From positions 62,001 to 126,000 of the forward strand of contig NZ_JAIWPJ010000005.1 in assembly GCF_020515625.1 (NCBI RefSeq): a DNA stretch of 64,000 nucleotides, written 5' to 3'. The notes below the pieces were generated by a model that made no database searches, was not told the origin of the DNA, and saw only the letters and a list, made by a program, of their open reading frames with translations. The translations under genes were made by a program, and so were the position numbers. This DNA comes from Natrinema amylolyticum (GTDB taxonomy: Archaea > Halobacteriota > Halobacteria > Halobacteriales > Natrialbaceae). Shown one piece after another: positions 45,499-55,396 of the stretch (positions are counted from its first letter, which is position 1; the number at the start of each line of letters is the position of its first letter).

Positions 45499-45905
45499 GT
45501 ATCGCTCGTCGAGATGGTCCCAGACAGTCGTCGTTGCCGCCCCCGACTCGACCGCGCCCGCACCGGTCCCGATCTCGACGACGTTCGAGTCGGGGTAGAC
45601 GTCCCAGCGTCGATCGCCGAGGCGGGTCGCGACGGTCTCGAGATCCGATTCGAGCCGCGCGTACAGCAGCGCCGCCCGGAGGCGGTAGTCGTCACTCCCG
45701 CGGTACGCGACCGACTCGAGTCGGTCGCGGGCGATCGATCGGACCTCGCGACGCTCGTCGAGGACGGTTTCGACCAGCGCTTCGTCGCCGATCGCGGTGA
45801 AAGTAGTCGCCGCGGTCCGAGCGCGTCGATCGCTCGAGCGACGGGTGGCCTCCGCTCGTCGCCGAGAGAGGTGTCTTTAAGGTGGTGAGTCGGCAATACC
45901 CGGAT

Positions 45906-46094
45906 ATGACAGACGACTCGGAGCAGTCGGCGGATCAGGATACGGGTGCCGACGTCGGCCACGATCTCGAGGCCGAGCGGACGACCGCACCGATGAGCGA
46001 CTACTCGTCGCGAGCCGTCCTGATCGGGACAATCGTCGCGCTGGTCGGCGCGGCGATCGTGTTCGGAATACCAGTACTCGCAGTCGGCGTATAA
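45906..46094 (+). CDS. Small single-helix membrane protein
   Basis: 62 residues from ATG 45906. Acidic N-terminal half, then one membrane helix (VLIGTIVALVGAAIVFGIPV) reaching the C-terminus. I recall such proteins as the haloarchaeal DUF7550 type. TTTAAGG about 26 nt upstream of the ATG supports a leaderless start here, not at the in-frame ATG at 45882. It ends 2 bp before the convergent RHH gene. Confidence 0.75.
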   Translation: MTDDSEQSADQDTGADVGHDLEAERTTAPMSDYSSRAVLIGTIVALVGAAIVFGIPVLAVGV

Positions 46095-46096
46095 AG

Positions 46097-46327
46097 CTAG
46101 AAGACGTACTCGTCGTCGTGGCCCATCATGCCGTCGTCTTCGAAGCCGGTGCCGCCGGTTCCTGTACCCTCCTCCTCGTCCGAGGGACCACTGGTCTTGT
46201 AGGCCTTGATGCCCGTCGAAAGGAGGTCCTCGATCGCCTCCTCGCGGTTGACGAACTCGCCGCGTTCGACCATCTGGGCGATCTGCATCTCGAGGTGTTC
46301 CGGTATGGTGATCTCTACTTTCGGCAT
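46097..46327 (-). CDS. Ribbon-helix-helix DNA-binding protein
   Basis: 76 residues. The N-terminal strand KVEITIPEHLEMQIAQM and helix FVNREEAIEDLLSTGIKAY fit the CopG/Arc RHH fold, which binds DNA as a dimer. The C-terminal 30 residues are Gly/Glu/Asp-rich and disordered-like (EEEGTGTGGTGFEDDGMM). No obvious toxin partner adjoins, so it is more likely a regulator than an antitoxin. Confidence 0.8.
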   Translation of the reverse strand: MPKVEITIPEHLEMQIAQMVERGEFVNREEAIEDLLSTGIKAYKTSGPSDEEEGTGTGGTGFEDDGMMGHDDEYVF

Positions 46328-46484
46328 CTGATTCGGCTTTCGGCGAGGGGGTATTTAGGTTTGACGGGGACCCTACAACGACTGGGAGAAACCAATCAAT
46401 CGTTGAATGAAACGAGTCCCGGTCGAGCGCGGATCGAAGCCGACGGCGGGATCGCGGGTGAGAAGTCGGCTGACTCGGCTCGGC

Positions 46485-46784
46485 TTAGCGGTTGCCCATC
46501 ATCGAGTCGAACGCGTCTTTCAGCTTCGTCCCGGGCTGAGTCAGCGTCTCGAGTTGCTGGCGCATCTTGCGCTGGTTGAAGTAACTCGCGAACGCGAGGA
46601 TCGTCGGTGGCCAGAGGCCGATGAATGTGCCGAGTCGCTGCTCTCCTCGGAGGAAGAAGTAATAGAGCGAGAGGCCGACCGATGCGGCCGACGCAACGAA
46701 TGCGGGCCCCATCGCCTGCTCGCCGACTTCTTCTGCTGCCTGTCCGGACGGTTCTTGTTCCATTAGTTGTTGTCTACTCGCCAT
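46485..46784 (-). CDS. Small membrane protein of unknown function
   Basis: 99 residues. Two hydrophobic segments (AFVASAASVGLSLYYFFL and LGTFIGLWPPTILAFASYF) separated by RGEQR, then a charged tail (NQRKMRQQLETLTQPG, DAFDSMMGNR). The pattern is shared by haloarchaeal small membrane proteins. No motif suggests an activity. Upstream region 46785-47091 has promoter-like AT words only near 46800. Confidence 0.68.
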   Translation of the reverse strand: MASRQQLMEQEPSGQAAEEVGEQAMGPAFVASAASVGLSLYYFFLRGEQRLGTFIGLWPPTILAFASYFNQRKMRQQLETLTQPGTKLKDAFDSMMGNR

Positions 46785-47091
46785 GCACTGCTATCTCTCG
46801 GTCAGACCGTACTAAGTGATGACGAGGGTTTCGCCGGAAACTCTCGAGTTGGGACGAGACTGGTATCGTTTCAGTCAATTCCTGCCCCGATCCCGTCCCG
46901 CAAATGTCGCGTTTTTCGAGCGCCGGTCTCTCGAATTCGGTGCCGGTCGCGGATTCCGTCTCAAGTCGCCGGTCACCGTCGGAATGACGAGGCCGCAGTC
47001 AGTGGTACGGCCGGTGACACGTCGAATCGAGCGAATGCCGGCCGTCAGCGGATGGCGTCACATCTACGTCCGTCCGGGCGTAGGCACGAGT

Positions 47092-47688
47092 ATGGACACG
47101 ACGGACGTAACGGATCTCTATCAGGAGTTCGGCGACGAGCGGCTACCGCCGGGACAGCGAGAGACGTCCGAGTTCCCCGTCCTCTCGAAGAGCGGGACGC
47201 CCGACTGGGACCCCGAGACGTGGGAGTTCACCGTCACCGGCGCGGTCGACGAGGAGCTGACGTTCTCGTGGGACGAGTTCCGAGAGCTACCGACCGTCAC
47301 CCAGCGACAGGACTTCCACTGTGTGACCGGCTGGAGCAAGTTCGACTGCGAGTTCACGGGGGTCTCGTTTCTCGAACTCGCCGAACGAGCCGGCGTTCGT
47401 GACGATGCCGTCCACGTCATGTTCTCCGCGCTCGACGACTACACGACGGACCTGCCCCTCGAGGACTGCATGCGCGAGGAAGTCCTCTTCACCTGGGCGT
47501 TCGACGGCGACCCGCTTCCCGAGGACCACGGCGGTCCGCTCCGTGTCGTCACGCCCCACAGGTACGCCTACAAGGGCGCGAAGTGGGTCGACGGCGTCGA
47601 GTTCCTCACCGAGCCCCAGCGGGGCTACTGGGAGCGACGCGGCTACTCGCAGACGGCGGACCCGTGGCAGGAGGAACGGTACAGTTAA
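47092..47688 (+). CDS. Sulfite-oxidase-like molybdopterin protein
   Basis: 198 residues from ATG 47092. Single molybdopterin-binding domain of the sulfite oxidase/YedY (MsrP) type: WEFTVTGAVDEELTFSWDEF, then molybdenum-ligand Cys77 in QDFHCVTGWSKFDCEFTGV, later GGPLRVVTPHRYAYKGAKWV. No Tat signal and no dimerisation domain, so it is a short cytosolic form. The upstream frame to 46816 lacks haloarchaeal character and was not included. Substrate unknown. Confidence 0.87.
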   Translation: MDTTDVTDLYQEFGDERLPPGQRETSEFPVLSKSGTPDWDPETWEFTVTGAVDEELTFSWDEFRELPTVTQRQDFHCVTGWSKFDCEFTGVSFLELAERAGVRDDAVHVMFSALDDYTTDLPLEDCMREEVLFTWAFDGDPLPEDHGGPLRVVTPHRYAYKGAKWVDGVEFLTEPQRGYWERRGYSQTADPWQEERYS

Positions 47689-47753
47689 CGTGACCGTCTC
47701 GGTCGGTCACCGAATAGTTAGGCTGAAGGCCGGGCGGTCCTGACGTGCGGTCG

Positions 47754-49094
47754 ATGGACCGATCGTCGGGCGATGGCCGACTGGCGGGTGAGACGGAGCC
47801 GGCTGATGGCGTCGACCTCGTCAGCCGGAGTCGCGAACTCGAGGGAGTCTCTTTCAGTGCAATGCTCGACGGGAGCGCCGAGTCGCGCGTCCAGTGGGCC
47901 ACGCCCGGCGGTCTCGAACTCGTCGGTCGGGGCGTCGCCGCTCGCTTCGCTGCCGGCGGCACCGACCGATTCGATCGCGTTCGAACGCAGGCGAGCCGCG
48001 CATTCGACGGGCTCGCACACGACGGTCCCGATGCGGCCAGACCGCGAGCCTTCGGGGGCGTCTCGTTTCACGACGGCCACGAGCCGGACCCGCCCTGGAC
48101 CGGCTTCGAGGCGGCCTCGTTCGTCGTCCCGCAGGTGCTCGTCACTCGGACCGACGACGGGACGTGGCTGACCGCCGTCGGTACCCGGAGCGACGATACC
48201 GACGACCGCCTCGAGCGCTGGCACGAGCGCCTGACGTCGCTGCCGGCGATGCGACCGAGCGGATCGACGCCCGGCGTCGCCGCGACGCGGCGGACGACCT
48301 CGCCCGCCCAGTGGACCGATCAGGTCGAGACCGCACTCGAGCGGATCGCCGACGGCCGATTGACGAAAGTCGTCCTCGCACAGTCCCTCTCGGTGGAACT
48401 CGAAGGGCCGGTCGACGTCCCCGCGACCCTCGAGCGTCTGCGCCGCCGGTATCCGAACTGTTATCGCTTCCTGATCGGTCACGAGATCGGCGGCACCTTC
48501 TTCGGCGCGCCACCCGAGCGACTGGTCTCGAAACGCGGCCGGCGCGTCGAGACGGAAGCGCTCGCCGGCTCGGTGCCCCGCGGCGAGACACCGGCCGAGG
48601 ACGAGGAGCACGTCGAACGCATGCGAGCGGACGAGAAGTTTCAGCACGAACACGGGCTCGTCGCGGACGCGATCCGGGAGCAACTCGCCCCGTTCGCGCG
48701 CGATCTCACCGTGAGCGAACAGACGATCCGCCGGCTGGCGACGATTCAGCACCTCCAGACGCCGATCGAAGCGACGCTCTCGGGCGATCGCCACGTCCTC
48801 GAGATCGTCGAAGCGTTGCACCCGACGCCCGCGGTCGGCGGCGTTCCGCCGGACGCGGCGTGGGAGACGATCCGAGACACGGAGACGTTCGAGCGCGGCT
48901 GGTACGCCGCGCCGGTGGGCTGGTTCGACGCCGACGGCGACGGCGAGTTCGCGGTCGCTATCCGCTCGGGCATCGCGGCCGACGGAACGGTGACGCTCTT
49001 CGCCGGGAACGGCATCGTCGCCGACAGCGATCCGGACGACGAGTGGGACGAAGTACAGCTGAAGTACCGACCGATCCTCGATGAACTGCGGTAG
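47754..49094 (+). CDS. menF: Isochorismate synthase
   Basis: 446 residues from ATG 47754. Chorismate-utilising fold: TDQVETALERIADGRLTKVV, RFLIGHEIGGTFFGAPPERL, ALAGSVPRGETPAEDEEHVE, then HPTPAVGGVPPDAAW and GWFDADGDGEFAVAIRSG. Converts chorismate to isochorismate, the first committed step to menaquinone. It is followed by menD after 10 bp. GTG 47745 is an alternative start. Confidence 0.92.
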   Translation: MDRSSGDGRLAGETEPADGVDLVSRSRELEGVSFSAMLDGSAESRVQWATPGGLELVGRGVAARFAAGGTDRFDRVRTQASRAFDGLAHDGPDAARPRAFGGVSFHDGHEPDPPWTGFEAASFVVPQVLVTRTDDGTWLTAVGTRSDDTDDRLERWHERLTSLPAMRPSGSTPGVAATRRTTSPAQWTDQVETALERIADGRLTKVVLAQSLSVELEGPVDVPATLERLRRRYPNCYRFLIGHEIGGTFFGAPPERLVSKRGRRVETEALAGSVPRGETPAEDEEHVERMRADEKFQHEHGLVADAIREQLAPFARDLTVSEQTIRRLATIQHLQTPIEATLSGDRHVLEIVEALHPTPAVGGVPPDAAWETIRDTETFERGWYAAPVGWFDADGDGEFAVAIRSGIAADGTVTLFAGNGIVADSDPDDEWDEVQLKYRPILDELR

Positions 49095-49104
49095 TCCCTG
49101 ACCG

Positions 49105-50946
49105 ATGTCTGCACCGAACCGCGCGACCCTGTGGGGTCGCGTCCTCGCCGACGAACTCGCGAACGGCGGCCTCGAGGCCGTCTGTATCGCCCCGGGAAGC
49201 CGCTCGACGCCGCTGACGGTCGCGTTCGCCGAGCACCCCGAGATCGATGTCTACTCGCACTTAGACGAGCGCTCGGCGGCCTACTTCGCGCTCGGACGCG
49301 CCCGCCGGACCGGCGAGCCGACGGCGCTGGTCTGTACCTCCGGGACGGCCGCGGCGAACTTTCATCCCGCCGTGATGGAGGCCGATCAGGCGCGGGTCCC
49401 GCTGCTCGTCCTCACGGCCGATCGGCCGCCCGAACTCCGGGACAGCGGCGCGAACCAGACCGTCGATCAGGTCAAACTTTACGGCGACGCGGTCCGGTGG
49501 TATACCGAACTCCCCGAACCCGAAGCCGACGAGCGGAAGGTCCGGAGTCTCCGGACGACCGCCGCTCGAGCGCTCTCGGAGACGACCGGCGTCCCGCCGG
49601 GTCCCGTCCACCTGAACTGTCCGTTCCGCAAGCCCCTCGAGCCGATCGAGGTGCCGGGCGACGTGCCCGACTCGTTCGCCGAGACGACGGCCGGCTGGGG
49701 GCGGGACGGCCCCTTCGTCGACGCCACCGGTGGAACGCGGACGCTCGCCGACGACGACCACCGACGGCTGCTGCGAGCGCTCGCGGCCGCCGACCGGCCG
49801 CTGCTCGTCGCGGGTCCCGCCGATCCGGCGACGCTCGCGGCGCTCGAGCCCGCGGCCGTCACCGAACTTGCCGACCGGCTCGGTGCACCGCTCCTCGCGG
49901 ATCCGCTCTCTGGACTGCGATTCGGCCCCCACGTCGGCGGGGAGAGCGAACGCGACGACGGAAACGGGGGACCGCGGACGATCTACGGCGGTTACGACGC
50001 GTATATCGCCGAGTTACCGGCTCCGGACGTCGTGCTCCGGATCGGCGACTCTCCGACGTCGAAACCGCTCCGTCACTGGCTGCGGGACGCCAACGCCCGA
50101 CAGTTCCTCGTCGATCCCGCGGGCTCGTGGCGCGAGGCGACCTTTACCGCGACGGACCTGCTGGCGGCCGAGCCCGAGGCTGTCGTCGACGGACTGCTCG
50201 AGGCACTCGCGGCTTCAGGCGGCGAGATCGAGGAGATCGGGACCGACGACGCGTGGCGCGCCCGGTTCGACGCGGCCGAACGCCGCCACTGGGCGATCCG
50301 CGACGAGGCGCTGACCGCGGACGCGCTCGAGTCCGACCCCTTCGAGGGGGCGATCCTCGCCTCGGCGGTGTCGAACGCGCCGGATCCGGCGACGGTGTTC
50401 GTCTCGAACAGCATGCCGATCCGGGACGCCGACCGATTCGCCCGGCCGCGAGCCGCCGACCTGACGGTGCTCGCGAACCGCGGCGCGAGCGGGATCGACG
50501 GGATCGCCAGCACGGCACTCGGGGCCGGCAGCGCGACCGACGACCCGCTGGTGCTGGTGACCGGCGATTTAGCGTTCTACCACGATTCGAACGGTCTGCT
50601 CGCGGTCGATCGGTGTGACGTCGCCGCTACGATCGTCCTCCTCGACAACGACGGCGGCGGTATCTTCCACAAACTCCCAATCGAAGAGTTCGATCCGCCC
50701 TTCACGGACCAGTTCAAGACGCCCCACGGCGTTGAGTTCGAGGAACTCGCCGACGCACACGGCCTCGAGTTCGAGCGCGTCGCGCCCGCGGCGTTCGCGG
50801 ACGCCTACCGACGGTCGCTCGAGCGACCCGGAACGCAGGTGCTCGCCGTCGAATTCGATTCGGATGCGAATCACCGGCGGCGCGACGCGCTCGAAAGGAG
50901 GGTCCAGAACGCGATCGGAGCAGGGTCCGAGCCGGAGCGAGACTGA
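49105..50946 (+). CDS. menD: SEPHCHC synthase (thiamine-diphosphate enzyme)
   Basis: 613 residues. Decarboxylates 2-oxoglutarate and adds it to isochorismate in menaquinone synthesis. Family signs are WGRVLADELANGGLEAVCIA, PGSRSTPLTVAFAEHP, the ThDP-binding GDLAFYHDSNGL with NDGGGIFHKLP, and NLNC-type HLNCPFRKPLEP. Long Asp/Arg-rich linkers are typical for haloarchaea. It stops 2 bp before the convergent dnaJ-like gene's end. Confidence 0.96.
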   Translation: MSAPNRATLWGRVLADELANGGLEAVCIAPGSRSTPLTVAFAEHPEIDVYSHLDERSAAYFALGRARRTGEPTALVCTSGTAAANFHPAVMEADQARVPLLVLTADRPPELRDSGANQTVDQVKLYGDAVRWYTELPEPEADERKVRSLRTTAARALSETTGVPPGPVHLNCPFRKPLEPIEVPGDVPDSFAETTAGWGRDGPFVDATGGTRTLADDDHRRLLRALAAADRPLLVAGPADPATLAALEPAAVTELADRLGAPLLADPLSGLRFGPHVGGESERDDGNGGPRTIYGGYDAYIAELPAPDVVLRIGDSPTSKPLRHWLRDANARQFLVDPAGSWREATFTATDLLAAEPEAVVDGLLEALAASGGEIEEIGTDDAWRARFDAAERRHWAIRDEALTADALESDPFEGAILASAVSNAPDPATVFVSNSMPIRDADRFARPRAADLTVLANRGASGIDGIASTALGAGSATDDPLVLVTGDLAFYHDSNGLLAVDRCDVAATIVLLDNDGGGIFHKLPIEEFDPPFTDQFKTPHGVEFEELADAHGLEFERVAPAAFADAYRRSLERPGTQVLAVEFDSDANHRRRDALERRVQNAIGAGSEPERD

Positions 50947-50948
50947 TT

Positions 50949-51959
50949 CTAGGGCCGCAAGACCCACCAGAGCGCAACTGCGTAGCCGAGCGGAACCCAG
51001 GCGAAGGCGAGCGCCAGCAAGCCGAACAGGGAGAGGAGTTCGACCGACTCGAACCGAGCGATTCCGACCGGAAAGAGCACGCTCCAGACGCCGAACGTCA
51101 CGGCCGCGATCCGCGGCATCGTCAGCAGGTAGCCGATCAGCGCGAGCGTACAGGCGGCGACGACCGCGTTGATCGGCAGCGAAAACAGCGGCGTCAGGCT
51201 CGCGGCGACGAAGAGCGGATACAGGAGGGCGACGGTCCCGAGCGATATCACCGCGGTCTGATCGAGCGTCGGCCCCTCCCACTCGAGGTCGACTTCGTCG
51301 TCCCAGTCGTGGACGGAGTAGCCGGCCTCTTCGGGGTCCCCCGTCTCAGTCGTAGCCCCCGACGCGGCCGTGTCGGCCCTCGAACTCCCGGACTCGTCCG
51401 CGCCGAACGGATCGCCGTTCGCCGCTCGCCGTTTCGATCGCTGGCGGCGGCGTTTGGACCGTTGGCGCGCGTGGTGGTTCCCCGTCTGAGCAGTGTCTCC
51501 GTTCCCGGTTTGCCCGCCCGTCTGTCGGCCGCTTGCGGTCGTCCGTCCGCCGGCCGCGTCGGACTCGGTCGTTCCCGTTCCGGTCGCCCTCCCCGAGCCG
51601 GTCGTCGTCTTCCCAGTGGCTCCCGTCTCGCTACCGGTCGACGTCTGCCGGGAGTGCGTCCGGCTCGAGCCTGCAGCCGACTGCGCGGACCCGTCGCTCG
51701 CAGCGCTCGAGTCGTCGGCGGCCGCTCCGTCGCCGGGTCCGACGTACGCCTCGTGACCGAGTCGGTCGTACCGCGCGCGCTCCGTCTCGTCCGTGAGCAC
51801 CGATTTCGCGGTCATCACCCGCTGGAATCGCTCGGCCGCGTCGGGGTCGTCGGAGTGGTCCGGATGCGTCTCGAGGACGCGGTCGCGGTAGGCCGACTCG
51901 ATTTCGTCCCGGGTCGCGTCCGGCTCGACCTCGAGGACGTCGTAGTACGTCTCCCCCAT
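50949..51959 (-). CDS. J-domain protein with membrane helices
   Basis: 336 residues from ATG 51959. The J domain occupies 1-65 with the H-P-D motif (THPDHSDDPDAAERFQRVMT), so it should stimulate Hsp70 (DnaK) ATPase. A low-complexity Ser/Thr/Gly/Arg linker (about 75-220) follows, then four short membrane helices at the C-terminus (TAVISLGTVALLYPLFVAAS, LFSLPINAVVAACTLALIGY, then to YAVALWWVLRP). It is not DnaJ proper: no Gly/Phe box and no zinc centre. It lies on the opposite strand inside the men block. The open frame beyond 51959 is not haloarchaeal-like. Confidence 0.83.
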   Translation of the reverse strand: MGETYYDVLEVEPDATRDEIESAYRDRVLETHPDHSDDPDAAERFQRVMTAKSVLTDETERARYDRLGHEAYVGPGDGAAADDSSAASDGSAQSAAGSSRTHSRQTSTGSETGATGKTTTGSGRATGTGTTESDAAGGRTTASGRQTGGQTGNGDTAQTGNHHARQRSKRRRQRSKRRAANGDPFGADESGSSRADTAASGATTETGDPEEAGYSVHDWDDEVDLEWEGPTLDQTAVISLGTVALLYPLFVAASLTPLFSLPINAVVAACTLALIGYLLTMPRIAAVTFGVWSVLFPVGIARFESVELLSLFGLLALAFAWVPLGYAVALWWVLRP

Positions 51960-52253
51960 CTCGTGGACGGTCGGATGGCTGGGTGAAAAATCACTCGAAT
52001 GAAATGACTGTCGCCGTCGGCGACTCGTTTCTCGAGCGGAGGGAGTTCGGTCACGAGGCCAGAGCGGTCGATTTCGGCCATTTAAATCACATAGCGATAT
52101 ATCAAATACGGGCCTCGAGCGGAGAGACAGTCCGAACCGGGCACCCCGAATAGCGACCGGCAACGAATCGACGAGACGACGAGTCGCCACCGGACGGTCG
52201 AAGCGACGGCGGACGCGAACCTATTTCACGCCCGGCACACCAACGTCGAACCA

Positions 52254-53144
52254 ATGGTTTCGGAACTCTTTGATCCTGAGAAATGGGATCCCACGGAGCT
52301 AAACGACGAGTTTCAGGACATCACGTACCATCGAGCGGTCGACTCCGGGACGGTCCGGATCGCGTTCGATCGGCCCGACGTCCGCAACGCCTTCCGACCC
52401 GGAACGGTCGATGAACTGTACGACGCGCTCGACCACGCCAAGCGCCAGACCGACGTAGGCTGTATTCTGCTGACCGGAAACGGGCCATCCTCGAAGGACG
52501 GCGGCTGGGCGTTCTGTTCCGGCGGCGACCAGACGATTCGCGGCGAGGACGGGTATCAGTACGAGGGCGACGAGGAACGGGCATCGGAACAGGGACGACT
52601 CCATATTCTCGAGGTCCAGCGCCTGATCCGCCACATTCCGAAGGTGGTCGTCGCCGTGGTTCCGGGCTGGGCCGTCGGCGGCGGTCACTCGCTGCACGTG
52701 GTCTGCGATCTCACGCTCGCGAGCGAGGAGCACGCGAAGTTTCTCCAGACCGATCCGGACGTGGCGAGCTACGACGCCGGCTTCGGCTCGGCCTACCTCG
52801 CCAAACAGATCGGACAGAAGAAGGCCCGCGAGGTCTTCTTCCTCGGGAAGACTTACGACGCCGAGGAGGCCGCGGAGATGGGGATGGTCAACGAAGCGGT
52901 TCCCCACGAGGAGTTAGAGGAGACCGCCCTCGAGTGGGGCGACCGCATTAACTCCAAGAGCCCGACGGCGATGCGGATGCTCAAGTACGCGTTCAACATG
53001 ACCGACGACGGGATGGTCGGCCAGCAGGTCTTCGCCGGCGAGGCGACGCGGCTGGGCTACATGACCGACGAGGCGAAGGAGGGGCGGGACGCGTTCGTGG
53101 AAGGTCGCGAGCCGGACTTCGACGACTTCCCGTGGCACTACTGA
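52254..53144 (+). CDS. menB: 1,4-dihydroxy-2-naphthoyl-CoA synthase
   Basis: 296 residues. Crotonase fold specialised for Dieckmann cyclisation of OSB-CoA: FDRPDVRNAFRPGTVDELY, GWAFCSGGDQTIRGEDGYQY (the MenB insertion that binds the ring), VVPGWAVGGGHSLHVVCDLT, and DPDVASYDAGFGSAYLAKQIG with the Asp-rich site instead of the usual hydratase Glu. Divergent from the dnaJ-like gene; TATA-like CTATTTCACG about 30 nt upstream. Confidence 0.96.
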   Translation: MVSELFDPEKWDPTELNDEFQDITYHRAVDSGTVRIAFDRPDVRNAFRPGTVDELYDALDHAKRQTDVGCILLTGNGPSSKDGGWAFCSGGDQTIRGEDGYQYEGDEERASEQGRLHILEVQRLIRHIPKVVVAVVPGWAVGGGHSLHVVCDLTLASEEHAKFLQTDPDVASYDAGFGSAYLAKQIGQKKAREVFFLGKTYDAEEAAEMGMVNEAVPHEELEETALEWGDRINSKSPTAMRMLKYAFNMTDDGMVGQQVFAGEATRLGYMTDEAKEGRDAFVEGREPDFDDFPWHY

Positions 53145-53186
53145 CGTGACCGAGCGGTCGCAGCGTTACTCGAGTCCACAGCTGAT

Positions 53187-54386
53187 ATGAACCGACGAAC
53201 GATCCTCCGGCGGACGACCGCGCTCCCGGCGGCACTGGCCGTCGCGGGCTGTGCGGCACCGGGCAGTGAGCCCGGCGAGAGCGACGGCAGCGCCGATGAC
53301 GGTGGGGACGGGACCGACTCTCCAGACGTCTCGGGAACCGCCCCGATCCCGCAAATAGAGGACCCGCCCGAGGCGGTCTACCTCCCCGGCCACCGGAAGT
53401 CGATGCGGGTCCTCGAGCCGGTCACTGCCGGCGAGTACGCGCTCGCGCCGATGCTCTCGTATCCGCATCCGTTCTGGACCGTCACCGGGACCGACCGACA
53501 CCGCGTCGAACCGACGGCCGGTCGCGGCGTCCATCTCATGCTCGTCTGCTGGGATCGGGAGACCGGCGTCGTCCTCCCCGGCGACGCCGAGCCGAGAGTG
53601 ACGATTACTCGGCGGGGAGAGCGGGTCACGTCGCGACAGCTCTGGCCCATGCTCTCCCAGGAGATGGGTCTCCACTTCGGCGACAACCTCACGCTGCCGG
53701 CGGACGACACCTACACCGTCAGCGTCGACCTCCCGCCGCTGCCGACGCGGCGGACCGGCTCCCTCGCGGACCGGTTCACCGACGGCGGGTCCGCTACGTT
53801 CGAGTTCGCGTACGATCGGGCGTTCCGCGAGGCGGTCGTCGAGGGGATCGACCTGCTCGAGCGAGAGCGCTGGGGCGAACGGGGGGCGCTCGAGCCGATG
53901 GCGCACGGCGACGGGAGTTCCAACGCCGAACGCCCGTACTCCGCGCTACCGCCGGCCGCCGACGTTCCCGGCACGCGGCTGGTCGAATCGAACGCAGCGG
54001 CAGACGCGAACGCCGATGACGACCTTCCCAGCAGCGGCGACGCGGCGTTCGTCGTCACGCTGCTCGAGTCCGACTCGCAGTTGGCAGACGGCGAAGGGCG
54101 ATACCTGCTCGTCTCGCCGCGAACGCCGTACAACCGCGTTCCGCTGGTGAACACGTCGCTGCGCGCTGTCGTCCGACGGGACGGTTCGACAGTCGAGGAC
54201 CTCGAACTGACGCAGACGCTCGACGCCGAGGTCGGCCTCCACTACGGACGATCGGGTGCGGACGTTCGACCGGGCGATTCGGTCATGCTCGAGATCGAAT
54301 CGCCGCCGCAAGCGGCCCGCCACCAGGGGTACGAGACCGCTTTTTTCGACATGGAACCCCTCGAGCTGGTGGTCCCCGCGGCGTGA
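53187..54386 (+). CDS. Tat lipoprotein inside the men cluster (DUF7350-like)
   Basis: 399 residues. Signal MNRRTILRRTTALPAAL with lipobox (VAGC, Cys22), acidic spacer, then two beta-rich repeats: about 60-185 (YPHPFWTVTGTDRH, VVLPGDAEPRVTITRRGERV, LWPMLSQEMGLHFGDNLTL) and about 265-395 (AAFVVTLLESDSQLADGEG-type, TLDAEVGLHYGRSGADVRPG). M-x-LH-(F/Y)-G-(D/R) recurs in both halves, suggesting an internal duplication. The family is common in haloarchaea (DUF7350 as I recall) and resembles metal-binding Tp34-type domains only in outline. No known menaquinone step needs it. Confidence 0.7.
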   Translation: MNRRTILRRTTALPAALAVAGCAAPGSEPGESDGSADDGGDGTDSPDVSGTAPIPQIEDPPEAVYLPGHRKSMRVLEPVTAGEYALAPMLSYPHPFWTVTGTDRHRVEPTAGRGVHLMLVCWDRETGVVLPGDAEPRVTITRRGERVTSRQLWPMLSQEMGLHFGDNLTLPADDTYTVSVDLPPLPTRRTGSLADRFTDGGSATFEFAYDRAFREAVVEGIDLLERERWGERGALEPMAHGDGSSNAERPYSALPPAADVPGTRLVESNAAADANADDDLPSSGDAAFVVTLLESDSQLADGEGRYLLVSPRTPYNRVPLVNTSLRAVVRRDGSTVEDLELTQTLDAEVGLHYGRSGADVRPGDSVMLEIESPPQAARHQGYETAFFDMEPLELVVPAA

Positions 54387-54451
54387 GGGTAGGTCGGGGC
54401 GGCGACTCGCAATGCCAACGTTGACACTCTCTCGAGTGGGACACTCGTACA

Positions 54452-55396
54452 ATGAGTTCGGCCGAGGTCGATATTTCACGGACGAAGGCGTGGCTGATGG
54501 CGGCCCGCCCCCAGACCTTGCCCGCGGCTGCGGCCCCGATCATCGTGGGGACGGGGTTGGCGGTCCACGAGGGCGTGTTCGCGCCGCTGCCGGCGGTGAT
54601 AGCGTTCGTCGGTGCGGCGCTGATTCAGGTCGGGACGAACTTCGCGAACGACTATTACGACGCGGTCAAGGGTGCCGATACCGAGGATCGCGAGGGCTTT
54701 ACCCGCGTCACCCAATCAGGGCTCATCTCCCCCGAACAGGTCAAGCTCGCGACCGCCGTGACGTTCGGGCTGGCGATCCTCACCGGTACCTATCTCGTCT
54801 ACGTCGGGGGGCTTCCGATCCTCGTCGTGGGGCTCGTGAGCGTCTTCTGCGGCTGGGCCTACACCGGCGGTCCCTACCCGCTGGGCTATCACGGGCTGGG
54901 CGATCTCTTCGTGTTCGTCTTCTTCGGCCTCATTGCGGTGACGGGAACCTACTACGTCCAGGCCGCGGCCGTCCTCGCGGAGCCGCTTGCGACGACGATC
55001 CCCGAGGGGACGATCACGCGCGAAGCCGTCGCGGCGAGCCTGCCGGTCGCCGGGCTCTCGACGGCCATCATCATCGTGAACAACGTTCGCGACCGGGAGA
55101 CCGACGCCGAGACCGGCAAGCGAACCCTCGCGGTCCGGCTCGGCTACCGGTGGAGCCGTATCGAGTACGTCGCCATGCTCGCGCTCGCCTACGTCGTGCC
55201 CGTCTGGTTCTGGCTCCGCGCGGACGTCGGCCCCGGCGCGTTGCTCCCGCTGGTGACGCTCCCCTACGCCGCGATGGTCGCCCGAACGGTCTGTACGCGA
55301 ACCGATGGTGAGGCGCTCAACCCGGCGCTCGAGCAGACGGGCAAACTGCTCGCGATATACGCGATCTGTTTCGCTGGAGGACTGGTTGCGCTATGA
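54452..55396 (+). CDS. menA: 1,4-dihydroxy-2-naphthoate polyprenyltransferase
   Basis: 314 residues, about nine membrane helices. UbiA-type motifs N-D-x-x-D ([20 protein letters not shown]) and the second acidic motif [18 protein letters not shown]. Attaches the prenyl chain to DHNA at the membrane. Begins with [20 protein letters not shown], the MenA N-terminal signature. Overlaps menC by 4 bp (ATGA). Confidence 0.95.
   Translation: MSSAEVDISRTKAWLMAARPQTLPAAAAPIIVGTGLAVHEGVFAPLPAVIAFVGAALIQVGTNFANDYYDAVKGADTEDREGFTRVTQSGLISPEQVKLATAVTFGLAILTGTYLVYVGGLPILVVGLVSVFCGWAYTGGPYPLGYHGLGDLFVFVFFGLIAVTGTYYVQAAAVLAEPLATTIPEGTITREAVAASLPVAGLSTAIIIVNNVRDRETDAETGKRTLAVRLGYRWSRIEYVAMLALAYVVPVWFWLRADVGPGALLPLVTLPYAAMVARTVCTRTDGEALNPALEQTGKLLAIYAICFAGGLVAL

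Noticed and set aside
46816-47091. 92-residue N-terminal extension of the sulfite-oxidase-like gene
   Set aside because: The extension is basic, unlike haloarchaeal protein, lacks a Tat signal, and the ATG at 47092 gives the expected family start.
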